A stretch of 9,821 bases of DNA from the NCBI GenBank assembly GCA_020438595.1, contig JAGQUI010000072.1, positions 1 to 9,821 on the forward strand, given 5' to 3'. The DNA is from Propionibacteriaceae bacterium (lineage in GTDB: Bacteria > Actinomycetota > Actinomycetes > Propionibacteriales > Propionibacteriaceae). The notes below the pieces were generated by a model, which worked only from the letters and a program-made list of their open reading frames with translations, ran no database searches and was not told the origin of the DNA. Shown here one piece after another: positions 1-6,543 of the stretch. The position numbers and the translations under genes are program-made. Numbering within the stretch: the first letter of the stretch is position 1; the number at the start of each line of letters is the position of its first letter.

Positions 1-28
1 ACGTTGAGAGCAATGCTATGCCCCGGCC

Positions 29-952
29 TCAGGGCCAGGACACACCTGTGGCGGACTCCAAGTAGGTCCAGAGGCGGGCGCCTGCTGCCCGGTCGGTGGT
101 GTAGCCCGGCGCAGCACCCCGCCGGGTCGGGCCCTTGTACCCGTCGGGGCCAACGAACTCCCCACCGTGGACGGCCGCATCGGTGAGGGCGCGGACCGGT
201 GCGTGCGCGCCCTGCTCCTTGGTCTGGCTCATGCCGGCTACCAGCGTCGCGGTGACCCGCTCGCGGAGGGTGGGTTCGTTGACGCCGGGAACACGGGGGC
301 TGCGGCCGCCGACGGAGAAACCGGGGTGGGCGATCACGCTGAGGACGGGAGAACCCACTGCGGCGAGTCGCTGCTGGGCCTCCACCCCCACCATCGTCGC
401 CGCCGCCTTGGAGCCGGCGTAGGCCCTCATGGGTGCATAGTTCGAGGCGGATTCGGGGTCGGTGAAGTCATAGTCGCCTTTGATCGCTGTGGAACTGCCC
501 ATCCACACGATCCGCGGTGCTTCCCCGCCAAGGCGGGGGAGGGCCGATCCGACGAAGGCGAAGTGCCCGGCGATGTTCGTCGCGAACAGCAGTTCGTGTC
601 CCTCGCTGGTGAGGGTTCGGCTGGCAGGGCCCTTGACCAGGCCTGCGTTGAGCAGGATCCCGTCAAGGGCGATCGAGTTGTCCAGGCCGGAGGCCGCCGC
701 CCGGGCGGAGGCGATGCTGCTGGTGTCGATCGCCACTCGTTGCACGCGATCGGGGGCAGCGCCCGAGGTGACCAGTGCGGCCGCCGCGGCGTCCAGCTTG
801 GCCGGGTTACGGCCGGCCAAGATCACGGAAGCGCCGGCTTCGAGCAGCTGCGCGCTGGCGTAGTAGCCGATCCCGCCGTTGGCGCCGGTGACCAGGTAGG
901 TGCGGCCAGTCAGGTCGCCGATGTGCTGGGGATCCCAGAGGGTTTCGGGCAT
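29..952 (-). CDS. SDR family NAD(P)-dependent oxidoreductase
   Basis: This is a 307-residue classical/extended-type short-chain dehydrogenase with a Rossmann fold, expected to be cytosolic and to interconvert a carbonyl and an alcohol using NAD(P). What is seen: the nucleotide-binding TGANGGIG at residues 22-29, the LNAG structural motif at 101-104, a Ser pair at 153-154, and the catalytic YAGSK with Tyr178 and Lys182. The length and the insert between the Ser and Tyr motifs resemble retinol-dehydrogenase/protochlorophyllide-reductase-like SDRs; the substrate cannot be told. The ATG at 952 is preceded by AGGAG about 11 nt upstream. It lies downstream of the luciferase-like monooxygenase gene on the same strand, but it has its own upstream palindrome (974-985) identical in core to the operator of the TetR gene at 2197. 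It is therefore probably an independently promoted member of that regulon. The family call is firm; the substrate is unknown. Confidence 0.93.
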   Translation of the reverse strand: MPETLWDPQHIGDLTGRTYLVTGANGGIGYYASAQLLEAGASVILAGRNPAKLDAAAAALVTSGAAPDRVQRVAIDTSSIASARAAASGLDNSIALDGILLNAGLVKGPASRTLTSEGHELLFATNIAGHFAFVGSALPRLGGEAPRIVWMGSSTAIKGDYDFTDPESASNYAPMRAYAGSKAAATMVGVEAQQRLAAVGSPVLSVIAHPGFSVGGRSPRVPGVNEPTLRERVTATLVAGMSQTKEQGAHAPVRALTDAAVHGGEFVGPDGYKGPTRRGAAPGYTTDRAAGARLWTYLESATGVSWP

Positions 953-973
953 GCGGTGATGTGCTCCTAATCA

Positions 974-985
974 GTACGATCGTAC
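974..985 (-). promoter_or_regulatory. TetR-type operator/promoter for the SDR gene at 29-952
   Basis: GTACGATCGTAC is a perfect 12-bp palindrome 22 bp upstream of the SDR start codon. The 15 bases from 974 to 988 are identical to 2160-2174, the palindrome in front of the TetR repressor gene. Read leftward it contains TACGAT (984 to 979), which fits a TAnnnT -10 element, so bound repressor would cover the promoter. No convincing -35 hexamer is seen. That the TetR at 2197 binds here is inferred from the shared sequence. Confidence 0.72.
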
Positions 986-1042
986 AGGCGATATCGTCAT
1001 CAAAGGCCGGGGCGAAAAGCAGCGGCCGTTGTCGGCGGTCGT

Positions 1043-2080
1043 TCAGGCGACCAGCTCGCGCACGAGCGGGATGACCTTTGTCCCGAACAGTTCGATCGAG
1101 CGCAGCAGCTGGTCGGGGGAGGACGGTCCGGTCGCGTAGTTCAGGTCGAAGCGGGACAGTTGCAGAGTCTTCATGGTGGCGGCGATCTTGCGGGCGACGG
1201 TTTCGGGCGAGCCGACGTAGGTGGAGCCGTCGGGCCCGATCGCGTGCAGGAACTGCTCGCGGGTGAAGGCCCGCCAGCCGCGCTCGCCACCGATCCGGCG
1301 GGCCGACTTCGCAAACCCGTCGTAGGCCTCGTCGAGCGCCTGCTCGTCGGTGTCGGCGATGTGGCCCGAGGAGTAGGCGCCGACCGACCCGGCACTGTGT
1401 CCGGCCAAGACGAGTTGGCGGTGGTACTCGGCAACCAGAGGGTGGAAGCGGCTGGGTGAACCACCGATGACCGCGAGCATGAGATTCAGCCCGTGCTTCG
1501 CGGTGCGCACTACCGAGGCCGGCGTCCCGCCGACGCCAACCCAGGCCGGGATCCGCCGCGGCGTCTTCGGGAACACGTCGGCGTCGACCAGTGGCGGACG
1601 GGTGGTGCCGCTCCAGCTGACCGGCTTCTCGGCAAGCAGTTTCACGAAGAGGTCAAGCTTCTCCTCGAAGAGCACCTCGTAGTCGCGCAGGTCGTAGCCG
1701 AACAGACCGAACGACTCGGTGAACGAGCCGCGGCCCAGCGTGATCTCGGCGCGTCCGTTCGACACGGCGTCGAGGGTGGCGAACCGCTCGTAGACCCGCA
1801 CCGGATCGTCCGAGGAGAGCACGGTCACGCTCGTGCCCAAGCTGATCTGCGTGGTCCGCGAAGCGATCGAAGCCAGCACCATGTCGGGGCTGGAGATTGC
1901 GAAGTCCGGACGGTGGTGCTCGCCGAGCGTGAACGTGGAGACCCCGACCTGGTCGGCGAGCGCGGCCTGGTCGACCACCTGTCGGATGATCTCGGCGTGG
2001 GCGTACTCGGACCCGTCCGGGCGGCGAGTGATGTCGCCGAAGGTGCTGAGCCCGAACTGCAGCTGGTCAGGGCCGCTCAT
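1043..2080 (-). CDS. LLM class flavin-dependent oxidoreductase (luciferase-like monooxygenase)
   Basis: This 345-residue protein belongs to the bacterial luciferase-like superfamily, (beta/alpha)8-barrel enzymes that use reduced FMN or F420 to oxidise organic substrates. What is seen: the N-terminal barrel strand QFGLSTFGD, the GEHHRPDF segment near residues 53-60 typical of the family, TSVTVLSSDDPVRVYE and the GRAEITLGRGSF phosphate-binding region, then IPAWVGVGGTP in the C-terminal half. Overall it resembles the subgroup annotated as CE1758-type FMN-dependent monooxygenases; that subgroup call is from memory and not tested. The ATG at 2080 has AAGGAAG about 7 nt upstream. The gene diverges from the TetR gene at 2197, and the shared intergenic palindrome suggests repression by that TetR. 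The substrate is unknown. F420 versus FMN use cannot be decided from sequence alone. Confidence 0.92.
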   Translation of the reverse strand: MSGPDQLQFGLSTFGDITRRPDGSEYAHAEIIRQVVDQAALADQVGVSTFTLGEHHRPDFAISSPDMVLASIASRTTQISLGTSVTVLSSDDPVRVYERFATLDAVSNGRAEITLGRGSFTESFGLFGYDLRDYEVLFEEKLDLFVKLLAEKPVSWSGTTRPPLVDADVFPKTPRRIPAWVGVGGTPASVVRTAKHGLNLMLAVIGGSPSRFHPLVAEYHRQLVLAGHSAGSVGAYSSGHIADTDEQALDEAYDGFAKSARRIGGERGWRAFTREQFLHAIGPDGSTYVGSPETVARKIAATMKTLQLSRFDLNYATGPSSPDQLLRSIELFGTKVIPLVRELVA

Positions 2081-2124
2081 CGTAGGACTTCCTTGCGCTG
2101 CGCGTACCGCATGGTCGGTGGCAT
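2077..2124 (-). CDS. possible 15-residue leader peptide upstream of the luciferase-like gene
   Basis: In the roughly 80-nt leader of the monooxygenase gene, an ATG at 2124 opens a 15-codon frame, MPPTMRYAQRKEVLR. It is preceded by GGGAG four nt upstream, and its TGA overlaps the monooxygenase ATG in an ATGA arrangement. Such an overlap is typical of translational coupling. The monooxygenase also has its own good ribosome-binding site inside this frame, so the small frame may be chance. It has no recognisable function. Confidence 0.25.
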   Translation of the reverse strand: MPPTMRYAQRKEVLR

Positions 2125-2137
2125 CTGGGTCTCCCGG

Positions 2138-2173
2138 TTGTGGTGTTGAGGCTTACTCTGTACGATCGTACAG
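2138..2173 (+). promoter_or_regulatory. TetR promoter with embedded 16-bp palindromic operator
   Basis: CTGTACGATCGTACAG at 2158-2173 is a perfect 16-bp palindrome between the divergent monooxygenase and TetR genes. A rightward promoter fits well: TTGTGG (2138-2143), a 17-bp spacer, and TACGAT (2161-2166) as -10, which lies inside the palindrome. The repressor would therefore block its own transcription. A weaker leftward promoter, TTGGGA (2184 to 2179) and TACAGA (2162 to 2157) with a 16-bp spacer, overlaps the same operator. The core recurs at 974-985. Operator function is inferred from symmetry, position and recurrence. Confidence 0.75.
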
Positions 2174-2196
2174 GAAGTTCCCAAAGGGAGGCGACG

Positions 2197-2940
2197 ATGG
2201 GTGACGAGGACGCCGCTACCGGTGTCGTGCAGGTCCGCACGCGCCGATCCGACGGCGACCGCACTCGGGCCGCCATCACGGCGGCGACCGTGGCGCTGAT
2301 CGCTGTGCAGGGCTTGGCTGGCACCACCCAGCGCCGCGTGGCGACCCGCGCGGGGGTGTCGCTCGCTTCGGTCACCTACCACTTCGCCACCCTGGATGAG
2401 CTGTTCGCCGCAGCCTTCGACCGGGTCATCGACGAGTCAGTGACTCGGCTCGACCGGTTGCGGAAGGCCGCATCGGAGGGCCGGATCACCTTGGCTCAGG
2501 CGTGGGAGGACGTGGTCCGCGGCCCGGACGGCAGGACCCGCGAGGAAGTCGTCGGCAGCTTCGAACTTCTGGTGGCCGCGATCCGACAGCCGGAACTGCG
2601 GCCGAGCGCCACCCGGCTGCTGGACGCGCTGAACTCCTTCTTCCTGGCCTGGACGCCGGAGCCCGACCCGTCGCGCAGTGTGCTCTCGCTGATGCTCGGA
2701 CTCAGCCTCACCGAGGCTGCGTCCGGCCGCCCGCTCGGTGACGGCGACCTCGACCGCTGGATTCTGGCCGCCCTCGGCGTGAATCCCGACGCCTGCCCCC
2801 CGGTCACCAGCCCCTCGCACACGGAATCCTCAGCGAAAGGAACCCAGAAATGCCCACCATTGCGGTCTTCGGAGCCGGACCCGGCCTCGGCAGCGCTGTC
2901 TCGCGCCGCTATGCCCAGGAGGGCTACGACGTCGTCCTGA
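2197..2940 (+). CDS. TetR/AcrR family transcriptional regulator
   Basis: This is a 247-residue one-component repressor. Residues 20-66 form the N-terminal DNA-binding domain, with the helix-turn-helix around 45-64 (TTQRRVATRAGVSLASVTYH) followed by the usual F-x-T-x-D-E-L-F connector. The rest is a variable helical ligand and dimerisation domain. The ATG at 2197 was chosen because AGGGAGG (2185-2191) sits 5 nt before it; an in-frame GTG at 2140 lies upstream of the promoter hexamers and operator and is unlikely. It is probably autoregulated through the palindrome at 2158-2173, and also controls the monooxygenase and the two SDR genes. The frame runs 91 bp into the next gene with a low-complexity polar tail (after about residue 205) that does not look like a TetR C-terminus, so a lost stop codon or small frameshift near 2780-2840 is possible. 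The ligand is unknown. Confidence 0.9.
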   Translation: MGDEDAATGVVQVRTRRSDGDRTRAAITAATVALIAVQGLAGTTQRRVATRAGVSLASVTYHFATLDELFAAAFDRVIDESVTRLDRLRKAASEGRITLAQAWEDVVRGPDGRTREEVVGSFELLVAAIRQPELRPSATRLLDALNSFFLAWTPEPDPSRSVLSLMLGLSLTEAASGRPLGDGDLDRWILAALGVNPDACPPVTSPSHTESSAKGTQKCPPLRSSEPDPASAALSRAAMPRRATTSS

Positions 2941-3578
2941 TCGGACGGAGCCCGGAGCGGCTCCACGGTCTGGTCGCCGAGTTGACCGGCCTCGGAGTCG
3001 CTGTGCACGCCGTGGCGGGCGACCTGTCCGACCCTGCCGGCGTCGGCGAGATCGCCGCCCACGTGCGGGAGGCCAGCGGCGACCCGGACGTGCTCTACTA
3101 CGCCCCGGTGTCGTCCGAGGTCGCGTTCGTCCCGGCTGCCCAGCAGAGCGTCGCGACCGCGCAGACGATCACGAACCTTCTCTACCTTTCGTTCGTGGCC
3201 GTGGTGCAGGAGTTCCTGCCGCACCTGCTGGAGTCCGGCAGCGGCGCGATCCTCACCGCGCAGGGTGCCAGCGCACTGACCGGGCTGCCGGGCATGAGCG
3301 GCCCCGGCCCCGCCGCCGCGGCACAACGCAACTACCTGCAGTCGCTGGCCGCCGAGGTCGGCGGCCGAGGCGTCTTCGTCGGCCGGCTGTACATCTCCTC
3401 GATCATCGGCGGTAGCGCGATCGACCAGCGGATGCAGGCTGCCCGGGCCGCCGGAGCGGAGTTGCCGCCCGCGGCCGTCATCCCCGCCGCAGAACTCGCC
3501 GACAAGCTGTGGGGCATGCACGCCTCCTTCGGGCCGAACGAGGCGGTCGTCCCCGACTCCAACCCGTTCATGTCCTGA
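2850..3578 (+). CDS. divergent SDR family protein lacking the catalytic Tyr/Lys
   Basis: This 242-residue protein has an SDR-type Rossmann fold. The glycine-rich loop GAGPGLG is at residues 8-14, a basic cofactor-selecting segment IGRSPERL at 31-38, and GDLSDP at 57-62. The usual NNAG is replaced by YYAPVS (83-88). Where a classical SDR has YxxxK just before the RNYLQSLAAE helix (160-169), this protein reads GPGPAAAAQ, so neither catalytic Tyr nor Lys is present. It may use other residues, act as a cofactor-binding protein, or belong to the GAGPGLG subgroup of unproven activity. The ATG at 2850 has AAAGGA 8 nt upstream. It overlaps the end of the TetR frame by 91 bp and is almost certainly co-transcribed with it, so it should be induced with the repressor's regulon. 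The gene ends just before a strong inverted repeat. Confidence 0.88.
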   Translation: MPTIAVFGAGPGLGSAVSRRYAQEGYDVVLIGRSPERLHGLVAELTGLGVAVHAVAGDLSDPAGVGEIAAHVREASGDPDVLYYAPVSSEVAFVPAAQQSVATAQTITNLLYLSFVAVVQEFLPHLLESGSGAILTAQGASALTGLPGMSGPGPAAAAQRNYLQSLAAEVGGRGVFVGRLYISSIIGGSAIDQRMQAARAAGAELPPAAVIPAAELADKLWGMHASFGPNEAVVPDSNPFMS

Positions 3579-3592
3579 CCGAAGGACGGCTC

Positions 3593-3622
3593 TGACCACC
3601 CGCCGTGGCCAGCGGGTGGTCA
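3593..3622. terminator. inverted repeat between convergent genes, probable bidirectional terminator
   Basis: An 11-bp perfect stem, TGACCACCCGC (3593-3603) and GCGGGTGGTCA (3612-3622), encloses an 8-nt loop. It lies 15 bp after the SDR stop codon, and its right arm contains the stop codon of the convergent quinone-oxidoreductase-like gene. There is no T-tract on either side, as is common for hairpin terminators in high-GC actinobacteria. It could serve both genes. Confidence 0.6.
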
Positions 3623-4582
3623 CTCGGTGGAGATCACGATCTTGCCCAGGATGCCGCGCTGCTCAGCCCGGGCGTGCGCTTGGGCGATCTGCTCCAGGCT
3701 GAACACCGAGTCGACGATCGGACGGAGCTCGCCGGCCTCGACAGCGGCAGCCAGCGCGTCCAGCTGCGCCGTACGGGGAATGCCGGTGACGAACCGGGTG
3801 CGCTGTCCGCCGAAGCGGACAGATGCCAGCATCCGCCCGAGCGCCCGAACCGGATGGCTGAAGTCGGCGGTGATCGTCCGCAGTTGGCCTGCCGGGGCAA
3901 GGCACTGGCGGAACGCCTCGACGCCCGCTCCGACGGTGTCGAACACCAGGTCGAAGCGACCGAGCGCAGCAGGATCGGCGCTCCGGTAGTCCAGCACGCG
4001 GTCGGCGCCGGCAGCCGCGACACCCGCCATCGTTCCCGCGTTGGCCAGCGCGGTGACCTCAGCTCCGCGGGCGTGGGCGAGTTGGACGGCGGCCAGCCCC
4101 ACCCCGCCGGCGCCTCGGATCAGCACGCGCTGCCCGGCAACCACCGGCCGGCCGCCGTCCAGCGCGAGTAGCGCCGTCGTCCCGGCGACCGGGAGCGCGC
4201 CGGCCTGGATCGGATCGGTCCCCGCGGGCAGCGGCCCGACCCGGTCGGCCGGCATCCGGACATAATCCGCGTAGGCGCCGTCGCCGATCGAGACCCCCCA
4301 GACCCGGTCTCCTGGGCGGGGCGACATCACTCCCGGGCCGACCTGCTCGACCACCCCGACGACGTCCATGCCGAGTTGCTTGGGCCAGCCGGGTGTCATC
4401 GCGGTGCGGAACTTCGCCCGTCCCGACCGGGCCTGCAACTCCCCGCCGTTGACGCTGGTGGCGAGCATCCGGACGAGCACCTGGCCCTTGCCGGGAACGG
4501 GGACGGGCACCTCTTCGAGGGTGAGCACGTCCGGACCGCCGTAGCGGCGGTAGACCGCCCGCTTCATGGTGCGCTGCGTCAT
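3620..4582 (-). CDS. NAD(P)-dependent zinc-free MDR oxidoreductase, quinone-reductase-like
   Basis: This 320-residue protein belongs to the medium-chain dehydrogenase/reductase superfamily. What is seen: an N-terminal GroES-like domain (MKRAVYRRYGGPDVLTLEEV at 6-25, then VPGKGQVLVRMLATSVN), LGMDVVGVVEQVGPGV at 70-85, GDRVWG at 91-96, and the Rossmann domain with GAGGVGLAAVQLA at 157-169. The C-terminus ILGKIVI is typical of quinone oxidoreductases. The Cys and His ligands of zinc alcohol dehydrogenases are absent, so a reductase of quinones, enones or similar activated double bonds is the likely role. The ATG at 4582 has GAGGA 5 nt upstream; Met6 has none. It is the third gene of the leftward operon, 32 bp after the preceding gene, and is presumably controlled from the tandem operators at 6550-6581. 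The substrate is unknown. Confidence 0.91.
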   Translation of the reverse strand: MTQRTMKRAVYRRYGGPDVLTLEEVPVPVPGKGQVLVRMLATSVNGGELQARSGRAKFRTAMTPGWPKQLGMDVVGVVEQVGPGVMSPRPGDRVWGVSIGDGAYADYVRMPADRVGPLPAGTDPIQAGALPVAGTTALLALDGGRPVVAGQRVLIRGAGGVGLAAVQLAHARGAEVTALANAGTMAGVAAAGADRVLDYRSADPAALGRFDLVFDTVGAGVEAFRQCLAPAGQLRTITADFSHPVRALGRMLASVRFGGQRTRFVTGIPRTAQLDALAAAVEAGELRPIVDSVFSLEQIAQAHARAEQRGILGKIVISTE

Positions 4583-4614
4583 CGGGATCCTCGATTGGTC
4601 GGAATTGGTCGTGT

Positions 4615-5361
4615 TCAGTTTCGGTCGCGCAGCGCGGCGGCGGCCAACCGGGCGCCGTTGCGGAACTCGACTGCGTAGTGCTGGGCGTGCTCTTCGACAT
4701 AGGCGGGCGGGCAGGCGGCCGGGTACCAGATCCGCAGGCTGACCTGCATGCCGTCTGCGGTGTCGCGGTACTCCTGCAGCACGTAGCTGAACATGGTGCC
4801 GTCGGCCAGATCGGCTGCCCCCACGGTGGACAGGTCGTAGGAGCTGTCGATCAGGTCGGAGACGAAATCAGGCACCTGGTCCGGCTGGACGAAGGCGGGG
4901 AAGCTGCGAGTCGGCAGCCCACCCATGGTCTCGATCACGCCGGGACGTCCGCCAGGCGCCATCGCGTAGTGCTCGGGGTGGGCGGCGAAGGCCATGGTGA
5001 GCGCAGCCCCGCGCACGGCGGGATCGGGGGACGCAGCCCCACCCATCATGGCCTGCACCGTGGGCATGAACTGCTGCACGTGGATCCCGCTGACCTGCAG
5101 GATGACCTGCGTCCCGGTGAACTCGCCGTGGGACTGCTCGATGTACTCCTTCAACTGCCGATCGGATTCATCGACCTGGTCCTTGATCAGGTCGAGCATC
5201 TGCTGGCCGTCCAGCAGGGTGCGCAGGTTGGCCAGGATCCGGCGGGACGCGGCGAGCTCCCACTCGTCGATGCCGGTGTCGTTGACGGTGGCGTCCGGGG
5301 TGGTCGCGGTGACGGCGGTCAGGGTGGGGTCCGAGACGGCCTGGGTGGGTGTGGTGGTCAT
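4615..5361 (-). CDS. hypothetical protein, 248 residues
   Basis: I do not recognise this protein. It starts with a Thr/Ala-rich, probably disordered stretch (1-30). A charged helical region follows (about 35-80, with DEWELAASRRILANLRTLL), then a mixed segment with VILQVSGIHVQQFMPTVQAMMGG (88-110). The C-terminal half contains FSYVLQEYRD (191-200), IWYPAACPPAYVEEH (211-225) and a final helix. No signal peptide, membrane segment or metal-binding motif is evident, so it is probably a soluble cytosolic protein. The start is well supported: AAGGAGG lies 7 nt before the ATG at 5361. It sits 21 bp after the CrtC-like gene and 32 bp before the MDR oxidoreductase gene on the same strand, clearly one operon, so it probably acts with them as an enzyme, partner or substrate-binding protein. 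Confidence 0.82.
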   Translation of the reverse strand: MTTTPTQAVSDPTLTAVTATTPDATVNDTGIDEWELAASRRILANLRTLLDGQQMLDLIKDQVDESDRQLKEYIEQSHGEFTGTQVILQVSGIHVQQFMPTVQAMMGGAASPDPAVRGAALTMAFAAHPEHYAMAPGGRPGVIETMGGLPTRSFPAFVQPDQVPDFVSDLIDSSYDLSTVGAADLADGTMFSYVLQEYRDTADGMQVSLRIWYPAACPPAYVEEHAQHYAVEFRNGARLAAAALRDRN

Positions 5362-5382
5362 GTCATAGCCTCCTTGGGTTGC

Positions 5383-6177
5383 TCAGACGTCGGCCCTGGC
5401 GTCGGGACGGCCCGGGTAGTTGTACTCGTAGATCATGTCGCCGGACTCGGTGGTGCTGGTGCCGTCCGGTCCGGTGAGGGTGAGGGTGCCGTTGGCGTAG
5501 TAGCGGAGATAGGTGGGGTGGATGCCCATCGCGTCGTAGGCGGCGCGCTGCTTCTCCCCGGCCAGCCCGTAGTGGTCGGCAGTGGCGCCGTACATGTCCC
5601 TTGTCTCCAGCACCTGGGACCAGGTGATATCGAACTCGGCGGTGCTGCCACCTTCGCGGAAGGTGTACCTGCTGGTCTTGGGGTAGTCCTTGCCGGTGAC
5701 ATCGTCGTGGTAGAGGGTGGTGTCCACTTCGGCCTGGCTGCGGTTGTCGAAGATCACCTTGCCGGCCTTGTCGAGCACGCCGAAGATCGGGACGCGGGTG
5801 AAACCGAACTTCTCACTGGTCACGAAGTCGTAGATCACCACGGTGAAGTTGTCGGTGTAGAAGCGTCCCCACAGCCAGTGGTGCCAGGCGACGAAGGGGT
5901 GGATGTTCATCCACTGGTGGTCGTGGTAACCCTGACCCGCGACCTGCCAGGTCTTGCCGCCGGCGGTGACCGTGCCGGTCACCTGGTGCCGCGGGATGGA
6001 GAAGTCGGTGTAGTAGAACTCGTCGTTCTCGCCGAGAGCGACGTGGGCGGTGCCACCCGCGCGGAACGGCTCCACCAGCGCGTGGTAGTGCAGGTCGACG
6101 CCGACCCCGTTGACCGGCTCGACGTGGACGTCGTAGTCGCGCAGATCACCGACGGCGAAATGCGGACCGTAGTGCAA
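5383..6177 (-). CDS. CrtC/AttH-like lipocalin-fold protein, C-terminal part (frameshifted)
   Basis: This frame encodes about 264 residues of a protein resembling the hydroxyneurosporene synthase (CrtC, carotenoid 1,2-hydratase)/AttH family, a double lipocalin-like beta-barrel fold. The best marker is QGYHDHQW at residues 82-89, matching the family's YHDH(N/Q)W active-region signature, followed by an aromatic WHHWLWGRFYTDN segment (98-110) and FTVVIYDF. Members act as water-adding enzymes on isoprenoid double bonds or, in some natural-product pathways, as cyclases. The only available start is TTG at 6177 with no usable ribosome-binding site. The frame overlaps the upstream frame (6146-6496), which carries the family's N-terminal half. 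One extra base near 6175-6178 (GTTGCAC on the coding strand) separates them: removing it would read DHAEV-HYGPHFAVGDLRDYDVHV, as expected for one protein of about 370 residues. Treat this as the second piece of a broken gene or a sequence error. Confidence 0.82.
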   Translation of the reverse strand: MHYGPHFAVGDLRDYDVHVEPVNGVGVDLHYHALVEPFRAGGTAHVALGENDEFYYTDFSIPRHQVTGTVTAGGKTWQVAGQGYHDHQWMNIHPFVAWHHWLWGRFYTDNFTVVIYDFVTSEKFGFTRVPIFGVLDKAGKVIFDNRSQAEVDTTLYHDDVTGKDYPKTSRYTFREGGSTAEFDITWSQVLETRDMYGATADHYGLAGEKQRAAYDAMGIHPTYLRYYANGTLTLTGPDGTSTTESGDMIYEYNYPGRPDARADV

Positions 6178-6496
6178 CCTCGGCGTGGTCGAGGGCCATG
6201 GACGAGTCGGAGGCCGGCACCTGGATCATGCCGACGAAGTCCTCGCCGTCAGGGGTGGTGATGTTGATGTTCAGGTTGGGCGCCTCGCCGCCCGCCATGC
6301 CACCCGCCGGGTCGACCGGACGGAACCCGACGACGGTCTTGGTGCCATCGTCCATGGTGGCGTCGAAATACCAGACCTCGGCGTGTCCGGGCTCGGTGTT
6401 GTCGCGACGCCCGTCCTCCCACTGCTGGACCACGCCGGGGGTCAGCCCGAGCTTGGTCAGGTCGTCGGGACGGGACATCAGTCGTGCGGTGCTCAT
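6146..6496 (-). CDS. CrtC/AttH-like lipocalin-fold protein, N-terminal part (frameshifted)
   Basis: This frame encodes 116 residues with the N-terminal features of the CrtC/AttH family: QQWEDGRR (24-31), HAEVWYFDATMDDGT (38-52), VVGFRP (55-60) and NLNINITTPDG (74-84). From residue 107 the frame leaves the family sequence and ends in ALRSAFRRR, while the true continuation is in the next frame (5383-6177). The ATG at 6496 was chosen because AGAGGAAG lies about 9 nt upstream; a GTG at 6550 would extend the protein but falls inside the operator. This is the first gene of the operon that continues with the 248-residue protein and the MDR oxidoreductase, transcribed from the bidirectional promoter at 6544-6584. 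If the frameshift is real, the operon's lead enzyme is inactive or needs ribosomal frameshifting. Confidence 0.75.
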   Translation of the reverse strand: MSTARLMSRPDDLTKLGLTPGVVQQWEDGRRDNTEPGHAEVWYFDATMDDGTKTVVGFRPVDPAGGMAGGEAPNLNINITTPDGEDFVGMIQVPASDSSMALDHAEVALRSAFRRR

Positions 6497-6543
6497 CGTG
6501 GGGCTTCCTCTCTGTTGGTTCATCCTGGTCCGGTCGGGACCAT

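Noticed and set aside
1..28. Left-edge bases before the first gene
   Set aside because: Only 28 bases with no recognisable signal. A GGCC-TCAG-GGCC hairpin at 25-36 is too short to call.
1013..1040. Small hairpin (GCCG-TTGT-CGGC) followed by TTTT downstream of the monooxygenase gene
   Set aside because: Only a 4-bp continuous stem with mismatches beyond it, too weak to call a terminator.
2496..3623. Leftward open frame of 375 codons opposite the TetR and divergent SDR genes
   Set aside because: Arg/Gly-rich antisense reading of two recognisable proteins, with no family features.
4678..6261. Long rightward open frame of 527 codons opposite the CrtC-like operon
   Set aside because: It has low-complexity Gly/Val-rich content, no domain motif and no ribosome-binding site, and it mirrors three genes with clear family signatures or strong start signals. 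It is a high-GC shadow frame.
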